A DNA stretch of 64,000 nt, taken from contig NZ_CP094657.1 of NCBI RefSeq assembly GCF_023920705.1, forward strand, positions 248,001-312,000. The letters are read 5' to 3'. How positions within the stretch are numbered: the first letter of the stretch is position 1; every line of letters starts with the position of its first letter. Under the pieces are notes generated by a model. The model did not search any database. It worked only from the letters and a program-made list of their open reading frames with translations, and had not been told where the DNA came from. A program made the translations under genes and the position numbers. The DNA is from Acinetobacter sp. XS-4. Lineage in GTDB: Bacteria; Pseudomonadota; Gammaproteobacteria; Pseudomonadales; Moraxellaceae. Shown here piece by piece: positions 17,368 to 24,798 of this stretch.

Positions 17368-17760
17368 ATGAATAGTTCTATCGACCAAGATTCAAATCGT
17401 ACTTTAACACTTATTTTATATGTACTTTATATTGTTGCCATTTTTACAGGCGGCTTACTTGCGGTTATTGCTTTAATTATTAACTACGTAAAACGTTCCG
17501 ATGTGCAAGGTTCAATTTTTGCGAGCCACTTTACATGGCAAATCAGAACATTCTGGTGGTATCTCGCTTGGAATATTATTGCCTTTTTGCCATTTATTTT
17601 CTTGTTCTTTACAGGTGAAAATACTGACCTATTTGCAGGTGTTGCAATCTCATCGACCGTATTCTGTGTGGGGGTAATTGGTGCTGCGTGGATCTGGATT
17701 GTATATCGTGCAATTCGCGGATTGATTGCATTAAATGATAACCGTCCGATGTATCAATAA
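17368..17760 (+). CDS. DUF4870-like small membrane protein
   Basis: A 130-residue protein with about three transmembrane segments (near residues 12-37, 60-82 and 88-113) and the A-L-I-I-N-Y-V-K-R-S motif after the first helix. This is the layout of DUF4870 proteins. Function is unknown. The ATG at 17368 has GAGAGG at an 8-base distance; a longer frame from 17353 lacks this. It is followed after 3 bases by the monooxygenase-fold gene. Confidence 0.8.
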   Translation: MNSSIDQDSNRTLTLILYVLYIVAIFTGGLLAVIALIINYVKRSDVQGSIFASHFTWQIRTFWWYLAWNIIAFLPFIFLFFTGENTDLFAGVAISSTVFCVGVIGAAWIWIVYRAIRGLIALNDNRPMYQ

Positions 17761-17763
17761 ATC

Positions 17764-18069
17764 ATGATTATTGAACATGTACATTTGAATATAAAGTCTG
17801 GGCAAAGTGAAGCATTTCTTGAAGCTTTCGAGCAAGCTAAACATATTGTTTATCCAATGGAGGGCTTCAATGCTGTTCAACTCATTAGACATGCAACTGA
17901 CCCACATCATTATATTTTAATGATCTTTTGGGATGAGATTGAAAATCATACAGAAGGGTTTAGAAAGTCTGGGGCTTATCAGGAATGGAAAGCATTACTC
18001 CATCCATTTTATGATCCAATGCCAACGGTTGAGTACTACCAGCCATCTATATTATTGAAGAAAAAATAA
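17764..18069 (+). CDS. Antibiotic-biosynthesis-monooxygenase (ABM) fold protein
   Basis: A 101-residue dimeric alpha-beta barrel protein. The ABM pattern is visible: I-E-H-V-H-L-N-I-K at the start, F-L-E-A-F, H-H-Y-I-L-M-I-F-W-D in the middle and the F-R-K-S-G-A-Y-Q-E-W-K-A helix. Members degrade haem or quinones or are uncharacterised. The start codon is close behind the previous stop with no separate Shine-Dalgarno sequence, which suggests translational coupling. Confidence 0.85.
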   Translation: MIIEHVHLNIKSGQSEAFLEAFEQAKHIVYPMEGFNAVQLIRHATDPHHYILMIFWDEIENHTEGFRKSGAYQEWKALLHPFYDPMPTVEYYQPSILLKKK

Positions 18070-18075
18070 TAGATA

Positions 18076-18105
18076 AAAAGAGAGCGTTAAGCTCTCTTTT
18101 TTATT
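18076..18105. terminator. Bidirectional terminator, ABM gene / DMT gene
   Basis: The AAAAGAGAGC/GCTCTCTTTT arms (18076-18085, 18091-18100) plus a T-tract lie between convergent genes. The right part overlaps the end of the DMT gene. Confidence 0.85.
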
Positions 18106-19003
18106 CTCGGATACTTTTGACTTTTTTGCTTGGCAACTTAAGTTTTAATTCACTCACTAAAACACCTAATACCACTAAAGCACCACCCAAAAGAGCAATA
18201 ACGGGTAAACGCTCACCCGCAATTCGACCAATAATTCCTGCCCAAACAGGTTCTCCTGCATAGATAATTGCAGCCCGTGAAGGATCAACCATACGTTGAG
18301 CCCAGTTCATCACAAATTGAATAAGCGCACTGGCTAAACCTAATGCAACAGCAAGGAGTACAAGCGGCCATGAAAATGCAGGAATTGCATGTTCACCCAC
18401 CGCAGGCATAATGGCAAAAGAAACCAGAGATGCTACGCCGAGCTGAATGACGGTAACGCGACGTAAATTTACTTTTCCAGCAAAGTAACTAATAAAAATA
18501 ATTTCTAAAGCAATCGCAAGTGATCCGAGTACTGTTACAAGCTGTCCAAAATTTAAAGAGATTTTTTCAAAACCATTACCTGTCAATAAAATAAGGCCAG
18601 TAAAAGCAAGGGCTGCTCCCACCCAAGTCATAATGTGTGGGACTTTTCTAAAGATGAGCCACATTAAAATAGGTACAAGCGGAACATAAAGCGCTGTTAA
18701 AAAAGCCGACTCACTGCTAGGAATTGTTTGAAGACCAATCGTCTGTGTGCCATAACCTGCCGCAATTACAAGACCAATCGCGCTGCCAGCACCTAAATCT
18801 TTTAAAGTAATACCTTTCATACTCTTGAACGAAATAAGTAGCAAGGTAAGAGCCGCGACAGCAAAGCGGCAGCCCACAAAAAACATAGGTGATGAAAAAT
18901 TCAGTGCATATTGCACAGTAAGGAATGTTCCACCCCAAATGATCGTAATCAAAACGAGTGCTAACTGTGGGGCTTTGCTTGAACTCAAAGAAATTGGTGA
19001 CAT
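18101..19003 (-). CDS. EamA/DMT-family transporter
   Basis: A 300-residue inner-membrane exporter with ten transmembrane segments in two EamA repeats. The first repeat starts at L-V-L-I-T-I-I-W-G-G-T-F, and the second carries S-R-A-A-I-I-Y-A-G-E-P-V-W-A. Known: DMT exporters pump out amino acids or metabolites; the substrate is unknown. The ATG at 19003 is favoured over a TTG at 19009. It is divergent from an XRE-cupin regulator with two operator-like repeats in the gap, so that regulator probably controls it. Confidence 0.92.
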   Translation of the reverse strand: MSPISLSSSKAPQLALVLITIIWGGTFLTVQYALNFSSPMFFVGCRFAVAALTLLLISFKSMKGITLKDLGAGSAIGLVIAAGYGTQTIGLQTIPSSESAFLTALYVPLVPILMWLIFRKVPHIMTWVGAALAFTGLILLTGNGFEKISLNFGQLVTVLGSLAIALEIIFISYFAGKVNLRRVTVIQLGVASLVSFAIMPAVGEHAIPAFSWPLVLLAVALGLASALIQFVMNWAQRMVDPSRAAIIYAGEPVWAGIIGRIAGERLPVIALLGGALVVLGVLVSELKLKLPSKKVKSIRE

Positions 19004-19021
19004 ATTCAAATTAAAAAGAAT

Positions 19022-19078
19022 TGTGCAATATACTGCACATATTGCGCTATTCTTCTATTTTGTGCAATATATTGCTCA
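19022..19078. promoter_or_regulatory. Two operator-like repeats, DMT / XRE-cupin gap
   Basis: TGTGCA-ATATAC-TGCACA (19022-19039) is a perfect dyad. TGTGCA-ATATAT-TGCTCA (19061-19078) is a near copy 39 bp away. A third partial copy reads TGTGCAATATGCAC on the minus strand inside the transporter gene (about 18904-18917). They are likely binding sites for the XRE-cupin protein. Confidence 0.75.
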
Positions 19079-19101
19079 TATTTTATTTGCTGCGTTAATT
19101 T

Positions 19102-19656
19102 ATGAGTCAGTCCTCCAGTACCGTTTTACAGCATGTCGGCACAAACATTCGTTCCTTAAGAGATGAACGAGATTTAAGCCAACAGGACTTGGCCGATCAG
19201 GCAGGGGTCAGCAGACGGACAATCGCAGCTTTGGAAACAGGGCAGGTCAATATTAGCCTAGCTAAACTTGATGCAATTGCAGCAGTGTTGGGCGTAGACT
19301 TTAGAACGATTGTGAGTGCACCTGAGTATAAAGAACAAGCTTTGGTCAATGCACTTGCTTGGCAAGGTGAAAAAGAAGAAAGCAGAGCAACCTTATTGGC
19401 TTCAGTTCCGTCTCGTTCGCAGGTTGAGCTTTGGACATGGTCGTTAGCAGTGGGGGAGTCTTATGTTGCTGAAGCAGACCCAGAAGGATGGCAAGAACTT
19501 ATTTATGTATTAGAAGGTGAGTTGACCATACAATTTGCAGATAGTTTAAAAACTATCGTGGCTGGTTCTTCATTTATATATGCTAGTTCAGTGACTTATA
19601 CCTATATCAATAGTGGTAACCAAGTACTTAAATTTATGCGAAATGTGGTGTATTGA
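19102..19656 (+). CDS. XRE-cupin transcriptional regulator
   Basis: A 184-residue regulator. The HTH covers about 12-67 (S-Q-Q-D-L-A-D-Q-A-G-V-S-R-R-T-I-A-A-L-E-T-G). A cupin sensor domain follows (about 105-180, with W-Q-E-L-I-Y-V-L-E-G and G-S-S-F-I-Y). Known: this architecture (PuuR-like) senses small metabolites and represses neighbouring catabolic or transport genes. The start has no clear Shine-Dalgarno sequence and could be leaderless. It is divergent from the DMT transporter with paired dyads between. Confidence 0.9.
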   Translation: MSQSSSTVLQHVGTNIRSLRDERDLSQQDLADQAGVSRRTIAALETGQVNISLAKLDAIAAVLGVDFRTIVSAPEYKEQALVNALAWQGEKEESRATLLASVPSRSQVELWTWSLAVGESYVAEADPEGWQELIYVLEGELTIQFADSLKTIVAGSSFIYASSVTYTYINSGNQVLKFMRNVVY

Positions 19657-19684
19657 TTAACAATATATTTGTCATATCAGCAAT

Positions 19685-19713
19685 AAAAAAGAGCCTAAAC
19701 AGGCTCTTTTTTT
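19685..19713. terminator. Bidirectional terminator, XRE-cupin / hisA
   Basis: The AAAAGAGCCT-AAAC-AGGCTCTTTT hairpin with runs on both sides lies between convergent genes. Confidence 0.85.
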
Positions 19714-19725
19714 ACATCTTAAAAA

Positions 19726-20457
19726 TTAAAGACGGTTTTCATCTAACAAAAGCTGAGCTTCACGAAGGTTTAAAGTACCTTCGTAAATTGCACGACCTGT
19801 GATTGCACCTAAAATGCCTGGTTTGCCTTTTAAGTTACGAACGTCATCAAGGTTAGTTACGCCACCTGAAGCAATCACTGGTAAGCCTGAGTATTCAGCC
19901 AAGTTTACAGTCTGCTCAACGTTTACACCTTGCATCATGCCATCACGTGCAATATCTGTATAAACAATGCTAGACACGCCTGCATCTGCAAAACGTTTTG
20001 CTAAATCTGTTGCTTTCACATCAGTAACGTTTGCCCAGCCGTCAGTTGCAACCATACCATTCATGGCATCAATACCAACAATGATGTGACCAGCAAAGCG
20101 TTTACACGCTTCTTCTACAAATTCAGGCTCTTGAACTGCTTTAGTACCAATAATGACAAAAGTCACGCCAGCTTCTAAGTAGTGTTCAATTGTTTCTAAT
20201 GAGCGAATACCACCACCAATTTGAATTGGTAATTCTGGCTGAGCTTTAGCAATTGCTTCAACAACAGGCTTATGAATTGGAGTGCCTGCGAAAGCGCCAT
20301 TCAAATCGACCAAATGCAAACGACGTGCGCCTTCATTTACCCAATGTTGGGCAGTTGCAACCGGATCATCAGAGAAAACGGTATCGTCTTCCATACGCCC
20401 TTGTTTTAAACGCACACATTTACCATCTTTCAGGTCAATTGCAGGAATGATTAGCAT
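19726..20457 (-). CDS. hisA: ProFAR isomerase HisA
   Basis: A 243-residue TIM barrel catalysing the fourth step of histidine synthesis. It shows [12 protein letters not shown] with the catalytic Asp, Q-I-G-G-G-I-R, and the second acid in V-Y-T-D-I-A-R-D-G. The ATG at 20457 is preceded by GGAG and matches the family start; the frame extends to 20520, but that extension is not HisA-like. It lies downstream of the RNase D-like gene on the same strand, separate from hisF and hisHB. Confidence 0.96.
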   Translation of the reverse strand: MLIIPAIDLKDGKCVRLKQGRMEDDTVFSDDPVATAQHWVNEGARRLHLVDLNGAFAGTPIHKPVVEAIAKAQPELPIQIGGGIRSLETIEHYLEAGVTFVIIGTKAVQEPEFVEEACKRFAGHIIVGIDAMNGMVATDGWANVTDVKATDLAKRFADAGVSSIVYTDIARDGMMQGVNVEQTVNLAEYSGLPVIASGGVTNLDDVRNLKGKPGILGAITGRAIYEGTLNLREAQLLLDENRL

Positions 20458-20551
20458 GCTTCCGCTCCTTGCTTCATCATGATTATGAAATTGTGCACAT
20501 CTTAGCAAAGTATTGATCAATCGCTAAGTCTTAGAAAAGACTTTTATAACT

Positions 20552-21205
20552 TTACGCTTGAAGTGCGGTTTGAATCGTTTGTGAAATGTGAGCAGGTAAT
20601 AGTTCTTGCTTTCTGAGCTCTTCAAATACCAATAATGCAGCATACGCATCGGCGGCGGCGTAGCTTATTTGTTGTGATGTAAGTGGCTTTCGTGACCAAT
20701 TTGAAGTTCCAACTTTTTTCGACTTTGCAAGATACTGCCCAAATAGCAGTGCAATCGCTTTTTGTACTCCCATTTGTTGGGTAAAACCAAAGTGACTAAA
20801 GCCTTTGGCTAGGTCGACACAACTTTCCAGCTCAATGCCTTTTTTATGAAAAATGTGCTTATCATTTTTAAGGCCAAAGCCAACTTTAATTTGCTGAGTG
20901 TTAGACAAAATGGGCTGTAAAAATTTTAAAGTCGATGAATTGACATGAAATAAATAGGCTTTTTCTGCTGTGGCAAGCTGAATCAGATGTGGACCTGTCG
21001 AGACTTCACCTACCCGAAAAGTCGGTTTAGATTCAGAATCAAAGCCAAAAATACTAACGACTTTTAAGTCCTCTTCGATACTTTTGCATTGCTCAATATT
21101 TTCAATGACCACAATATTTTGATGATTAAGATTTTCAAAAGGAGGGAGCTGTTGAATAGATGCTTTATCAAGGAGGGGGGAGGCTTCGGACATATTTAAC
21201 AGCAT
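20552..21205 (-). CDS. RNase D-like 3'-5' exonuclease domain protein
   Basis: A 217-residue DEDDy exonuclease-fold protein without an HRDC domain. Exo I is F-D-S-E-S-K-P (near 55), Exo II includes G-F-G-L-K-N-D (near 116) and Exo III is Y-A-A-A-D-A-Y-A-A (near 187), so all acidic ligands seem present. It probably trims RNA or DNA 3' ends. A second Met at residue 5 (21193) is an alternative start. It is in line with hisA, 94 bases upstream of it. Confidence 0.85.
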   Translation of the reverse strand: MLLNMSEASPLLDKASIQQLPPFENLNHQNIVVIENIEQCKSIEEDLKVVSIFGFDSESKPTFRVGEVSTGPHLIQLATAEKAYLFHVNSSTLKFLQPILSNTQQIKVGFGLKNDKHIFHKKGIELESCVDLAKGFSHFGFTQQMGVQKAIALLFGQYLAKSKKVGTSNWSRKPLTSQQISYAAADAYAALLVFEELRKQELLPAHISQTIQTALQA

Positions 21206-21240
21206 ACAAAAGAAGTGAGCTATTAGCTTTATATATGAAT

Positions 21241-21262
21241 AAAGCCTAGAGAACTAGGCTTT
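21241..21262 (-). terminator. Hairpin after the DUF805 gene
   Basis: The perfect 9-bp arms AAAGCCTAG/CTAGGCTTT with an AGAA loop lie just downstream of the DUF805 stop. The T-tract is short, so it may terminate only partly. Confidence 0.6.
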
Positions 21263-21279
21263 ATGACTGTCTTTAAAAA

Positions 21280-21834
21280 TTATTGAGACTGAGATGGTGT
21301 ACCAATGACAATGCTTTCGCTTTTCTCAATATAGCCTTCATAGGTAGGAGCCATAATTGCAGTAATAATGGCAAAAATAAATACAAGTGGAATAATGACA
21401 ATATAAATCCAGCCTAAAACACGTTCCCAGCCTAGAGTCGGGCGCTGTGGGCCGTAATCATTACTGCCTTCAGTACCTTTTGCCGCAAAGAGATAAATCA
21501 TAAAAAACAAGTTTACGAAGGGGACAAGCATTAGTAATGCTAGCCATCCTGTATGATTACGATCATGTAAACGACGAATGACAATGATTATATTAAAATA
21601 AGCACCTATAAGATAAACAATAAAAATACTAATCAACATCCATGAAGGAAAGCTCTCAATAGATGTAGGATTATTTAGAGAATCTAATCCACTCAGTATG
21701 ATTGGAGCGATGAGAAGCATTGCAAGAATTGAGAGTAGTAACATCCAAGCAATATATGATAAACGACCAAGTCGCCCATTCGCTTTAAGCGGTGAATGTG
21801 TGTAATTAATTTGATTTTCAAAAGGTGAATTCAT
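21280..21834 (-). CDS. DUF805 membrane protein
   Basis: A 184-residue inner-membrane protein with four predicted helices. The family motif G-R-L-G-R-L-S-Y-I-A-W appears at about 21-31, and R-R-L-H-D-R-N-H-T-G-W-L-A-L near 86-99. Function is unknown across the family; E. coli YhaH/YhaI are examples. It lies between hisH and the RNase D-like gene on the same strand, but hairpins on both sides suggest its own transcript. Confidence 0.88.
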   Translation of the reverse strand: MNSPFENQINYTHSPLKANGRLGRLSYIAWMLLLSILAMLLIAPIILSGLDSLNNPTSIESFPSWMLISIFIVYLIGAYFNIIIVIRRLHDRNHTGWLALLMLVPFVNLFFMIYLFAAKGTEGSNDYGPQRPTLGWERVLGWIYIVIIPLVFIFAIITAIMAPTYEGYIEKSESIVIGTPSQSQ

Positions 21835-21938
21835 TTTGTTTTCCTGATCATTTGGTTTTATTTAAAAGTATAAATATTCAATATTTTGTTGAATAAAACA
21901 TCATTCTATAAATGATTAGTTATTATTATAAATAAAAA

Positions 21939-21970
21939 AAAAGATCAGGCCATCTAGCCCTGATCTTTTC
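21939..21970 (-). terminator. Terminator of hisB-hisH
   Basis: The GATCAGG/CCTGATC hairpin with an 8-base loop and A/T runs on both flanks follows the hisH stop. Confidence 0.8.
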
Positions 21971-21984
21971 AGTTTTAAATCAGA

Positions 21985-22602
21985 TTAAATATTCCATTCC
22001 ACAAAGTTTTTAAGCAACTGCAAACCAGCAGTATGACTTTTCTCTGGGTGGAATTGAGTCGCGAATAAGTTATCTTTGTGAATCGCTGTGCAGAAGTTCA
22101 CGCCATAGTCACAGGTTGCAGCAACTAAGCTTTCATCTTTTGGTTCGACATAGTAGCTATGTACAAAGTAGAAGCGAGCATCTTGCTCAATGTTGTTCCA
22201 CATTGGATGGCTTGGGTCCATTTGGTGAACTTGGTTCCAGCCCATGTGTGGTACTTTTAAACCTTCCATTTGAGGGAAGTGTTTTACTACGCCGTCAAAA
22301 ATACCGAGTGCGTCTACACCGCCATTTTCTTCAGAACTTTGTAGTAATGCTTGCATGCCTACACAAATCGCAAGAACTGGCTTATTAAAAGCAGCGTTAC
22401 GTACGACTTCATCAATACCTGCTTCACGCATGCCTTGCATACAGTCACGCATTGCACCAACGCCCGGAAAAACAATTTTGTCGGCTTGCGCAATTAATTT
22501 TGGATCATTGGTCACATCGACTGTAGCGCCTACATGCTCAAGTGCTTTAGCTGCTGAGTGTAGATTGCCCATACCATAATCAAGTAACGCGATACGTGTC
22601 AT
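21985..22602 (-). CDS. hisH: Imidazole glycerol phosphate synthase, glutaminase subunit HisH
   Basis: A 205-residue class I glutamine amidotransferase that supplies ammonia to HisF. The nucleophile Cys is in A-I-C-V-G-M-Q (about 80-86). The His-Glu pair is F-H-P-E-K-S near the C-terminus. The oxyanion strand F-P-G-V-G-A-M is present. It starts on the last base of hisB (TAATG overlap), so it is translationally coupled to it. Confidence 0.96.
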   Translation of the reverse strand: MTRIALLDYGMGNLHSAAKALEHVGATVDVTNDPKLIAQADKIVFPGVGAMRDCMQGMREAGIDEVVRNAAFNKPVLAICVGMQALLQSSEENGGVDALGIFDGVVKHFPQMEGLKVPHMGWNQVHQMDPSHPMWNNIEQDARFYFVHSYYVEPKDESLVAATCDYGVNFCTAIHKDNLFATQFHPEKSHTAGLQLLKNFVEWNI

Positions 22603-23195
22603 TAGAGGCTACCTTTTGTCGATGCAATCGTGTTTTCTGCACGTGGATCAACTTCACATGCCATACGTAAAGCACGAGCTAGCGCTTTGAACACACTTTC
22701 AATTTGATGGTGGCTATTTTTACCTTTCAAATTATCGATGTGTAAGGTCATAAGCGCATGGTTTACGAAACCTTGGAAAAACTCAGAAAATAAATCGACA
22801 TCAAACGTACCGATGCGTGCACGGGTAAATGGAATATCCATGAATAAGCCCGGACGACCAGATAAATCTACAACAACGCGAGATAAAGCTTCGTCTAATG
22901 GAGCATAAAAATGACCATAGCGTTTTAAACCTTTTTTATCACCCAAAGCTTGTGCAAAAGCTTGTCCAAGCGTGATACCACAGTCTTCTACGGTGTGATG
23001 ATCATCAATATCGAGGTCTCCGTCACAATGAATATCGATATCAAATAAGCCATGTCGCTTGATTTGATCAATCATATGGTCTAAAAATGGAACTCCAGTG
23101 TTTAGTGTGCCTTGACCAGTACCGTCGAGATTTAATCGAACTCGAATTTTGGTTTCATTGGTATTTCTAACCACTTCACTGATACGTTGCGTCAT
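22602..23195 (-). CDS. hisB: Imidazoleglycerol-phosphate dehydratase HisB
   Basis: A 197-residue monofunctional dehydratase (no phosphatase domain), the sixth step of histidine synthesis. The metal-binding motifs [10 protein letters not shown] and the second [10 protein letters not shown] are intact. The ATG at 23195 has GAGGA upstream; an in-frame TTG at 23210 is disfavoured. It heads the hisB-hisH pair. Confidence 0.96.
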   Translation of the reverse strand: MTQRISEVVRNTNETKIRVRLNLDGTGQGTLNTGVPFLDHMIDQIKRHGLFDIDIHCDGDLDIDDHHTVEDCGITLGQAFAQALGDKKGLKRYGHFYAPLDEALSRVVVDLSGRPGLFMDIPFTRARIGTFDVDLFSEFFQGFVNHALMTLHIDNLKGKNSHHQIESVFKALARALRMACEVDPRAENTIASTKGSL

Positions 23196-23297
23196 GGACA
23201 CGTTCCTCAAAAAACGTCAAAAATGATTGGATGTTAACGACAATTTCGCTGTGACGAATTCGTGACAGCATCATAGTTTGCTCAGGAGGGTTAATCA

Positions 23298-23681
23298 ATG
23301 CCTATTACCGTACATGCTTATAGTTCTCTAGATAATTCAGAGATCCGCGATCAGCTTGAGCGTTTGTATGATACAAGTCCGGAGTTTGGTGACGGGCACG
23401 ATGCGATTGAACAACTTGAACAAGATTTACAACAGTATACCACGCTATACACTGCTGAATTTAACACCAAAATTATAGGTGCAATCTGGTCTTCAGGACA
23501 AGGTGAAAGCAAGGTGCTTGAATATATTGTTGTTCACCCTGCTAACCGTGGTCGTGGGGTAGCTGAGCGCTTAGTTGAAGAAGCTTGTCGTATAGAAGAG
23601 TCAAAAGGCGTTAAAATTTTTGAGCCTGGCTGCGGCGCAATTCATCGTTGTTTGGCTCATATTGGTAAATTGCATCATTAA
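23298..23681 (+). CDS. PanZ-like GNAT protein (acetyl-CoA sensor)
   Basis: A 127-residue GNAT-fold protein. The acetyl-CoA loop is visible as H-P-A-N-R-G-R-G-V-A-E-R (about 76-87). It resembles PanZ/PanM, which binds acetyl-CoA and PanD to promote aspartate decarboxylase maturation and restrain pantothenate synthesis. The C-terminal G-C-G-A-I-H-R-C-L-A-H-I-G-K replaces the usual tyrosine segment, which supports a sensor over an enzyme. A strong AGGAGG precedes the ATG. It is divergent from hisB. Confidence 0.7.
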   Translation: MPITVHAYSSLDNSEIRDQLERLYDTSPEFGDGHDAIEQLEQDLQQYTTLYTAEFNTKIIGAIWSSGQGESKVLEYIVVHPANRGRGVAERLVEEACRIEESKGVKIFEPGCGAIHRCLAHIGKLHH

Positions 23682-23744
23682 CAGCCCAGTCCGTATGTAA
23701 TGGTGATTTAAAAATAATCACTTGTTACAAAAAAAACGGAAGTT

Positions 23745-23776
23745 GCTTGACGTGATCATATAAACATTGTTTAATA
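23745..23776 (+). promoter_or_regulatory. Promoter of the first tRNA-Phe
   Basis: TTGACG followed about 17 bases later by TTTAAT, shortly upstream of the tRNA, fits a sigma70 promoter. The second copy has its own TTGACT...TTAATA upstream of 23989. Confidence 0.65.
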
Positions 23777-23786
23777 CGCCCACTTC

Positions 23787-23862
23787 GGCGTGATAGCTCA
23801 GTAGGTAGAGCAACGGATTGAAAATCCGTGTGTCCCCAGTTCGATCCTGGGTCTCGCCACCA
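23787..23862 (+). tRNA. tRNA-Phe(GAA), copy 1
   Basis: A 76-base cloverleaf with anticodon loop TTGAAAA (GAA), D-arm GCTC/GAGC, T-loop TTCGATC and encoded CCA. The acceptor stem has one U-U mismatch (positions 5 and 68). It is identical to the copy at 23989 and has its own promoter and terminator. Confidence 0.97.
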
Positions 23863-23876
23863 TTATTTGTGTTTTC

Positions 23877-23906
23877 AATCCCTGATCCCATCAGGGATTT
23901 TTTTTA
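23877..23906 (+). terminator. Terminator of tRNA-Phe copy 1
   Basis: The perfect 9-bp stem AATCCCTGA/TCAGGGATT (23877-23885, 23891-23899) is followed by a run of T. Confidence 0.9.
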
Positions 23907-23988
23907 AGTATAAAAAATACTCAGTTAAATCAAAAACTCAGGATAATTGTTGACTATTGTTCTGAGATACGGCTTAATACAGGCCAAC

Positions 23989-24064
23989 GGCGTGATAGCT
24001 CAGTAGGTAGAGCAACGGATTGAAAATCCGTGTGTCCCCAGTTCGATCCTGGGTCTCGCCACCA
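23989..24064 (+). tRNA. tRNA-Phe(GAA), copy 2
   Basis: Identical in all 76 bases to copy 1, including the U-U mismatch in the acceptor stem and encoded CCA. The flanks differ, so the duplication is old or only the gene body is held identical by conversion. Confidence 0.97.
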
Positions 24065-24071
24065 TATTCGG

Positions 24072-24106
24072 AAAAGCCTCATACATAATGTATGAGGCTT
24101 TTTTCA
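24072..24106 (+). terminator. Terminator of tRNA-Phe copy 2
   Basis: The 12-bp perfect stem AAAAGCCTCATA/TATGAGGCTTTT (24072-24083, 24091-24102) plus a T-tract. Confidence 0.9.
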
Positions 24107-24236
24107 TGCTTGTGATTTTATCTGAATCATTATTTGTTTAGTTGTGGGTAAAATGAGATTTATCCACAAGTCCACTCACTTATCCCCAAACTCAGTTTGC
24201 TTTTCTTGTTGCGCTAAAATAATAATAAGTAAGACT

Positions 24237-24668
24237 TTAATCATGTGGACTGTCGTTAATTAGACGTTTCCCTAAACATACCGCTTCTACTTCGTCATAA
24301 CCGAGCTGTTCATAAAAATTCAGTACATTCAGATTATCTTTGCGCACCAATAATTGAAGTTTTGGGCAGCCTCGAGCAATTAGTCGCTTTTCAAGCTGCT
24401 GAACAAGGGCTGTAGCTATGCCTAAGCGTTGTTGGTGGGGGTGAACAGCCAAATAGTTAATCCAGCCTCTATGGCCGTCATAGCCGCCCATAAGCGTGCC
24501 AATGAGTTGCTCATCTTTAATCGCAACTAGAAACAAATCATCTTGTTGTGAGATTTTTCTAAAAATATCGGTTTCAGGATTATTCCAAGGTCGAGTCAGG
24601 CCGCAGCTTTCCCATAAAATGACGACATCTTCTAAATCCGCATTTGTAAATTGACGAATGATAAACAT
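24237..24668 (-). CDS. ypeA: YpeA-like GNAT acetyltransferase
   Basis: A 143-residue acetyltransferase-fold protein close in length and sequence to E. coli YpeA. It has L-W-E-S-C-G-L-T-R-P-W-N (about 18-29), the M-G-G-Y-D-G-H-R-G motif and the acetyl-CoA loop H-P-H-Q-Q-R-L-G-I-A-T (about 80-90). The ATG at 24668 matches the family start better than the longer frame from 24701. The substrate is unknown. Confidence 0.85.
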   Translation of the reverse strand: MFIIRQFTNADLEDVVILWESCGLTRPWNNPETDIFRKISQQDDLFLVAIKDEQLIGTLMGGYDGHRGWINYLAVHPHQQRLGIATALVQQLEKRLIARGCPKLQLLVRKDNLNVLNFYEQLGYDEVEAVCLGKRLINDSPHD

Positions 24669-24758
24669 ATAGATTTCTACTTTTTGTTTTGATGTGCTCA
24701 AAAGATAAAGTAAAAATTCGGCCTTGAGCAGTGTTTATTAATAATTTAAACAAATAAA

Positions 24759-24782
24759 AAAGCACCCCCGTAGGAGTGCTTG
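24759..24782 (-). terminator. Terminator of the CoA-transferase gene
   Basis: An imperfect hairpin with AAGCAC/GTGCTT outer arms, read on the minus strand before a T-run, lies just downstream of the stop at 24799. Confidence 0.75.
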
Positions 24783-24798
24783 AATTAAAACCAGTTAT

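Noticed and set aside
23787..24064. The tRNA-Phe repeats as a recombined integration site
   Set aside because: No integrase or accessory DNA lies between the two copies; each has its own promoter and terminator.
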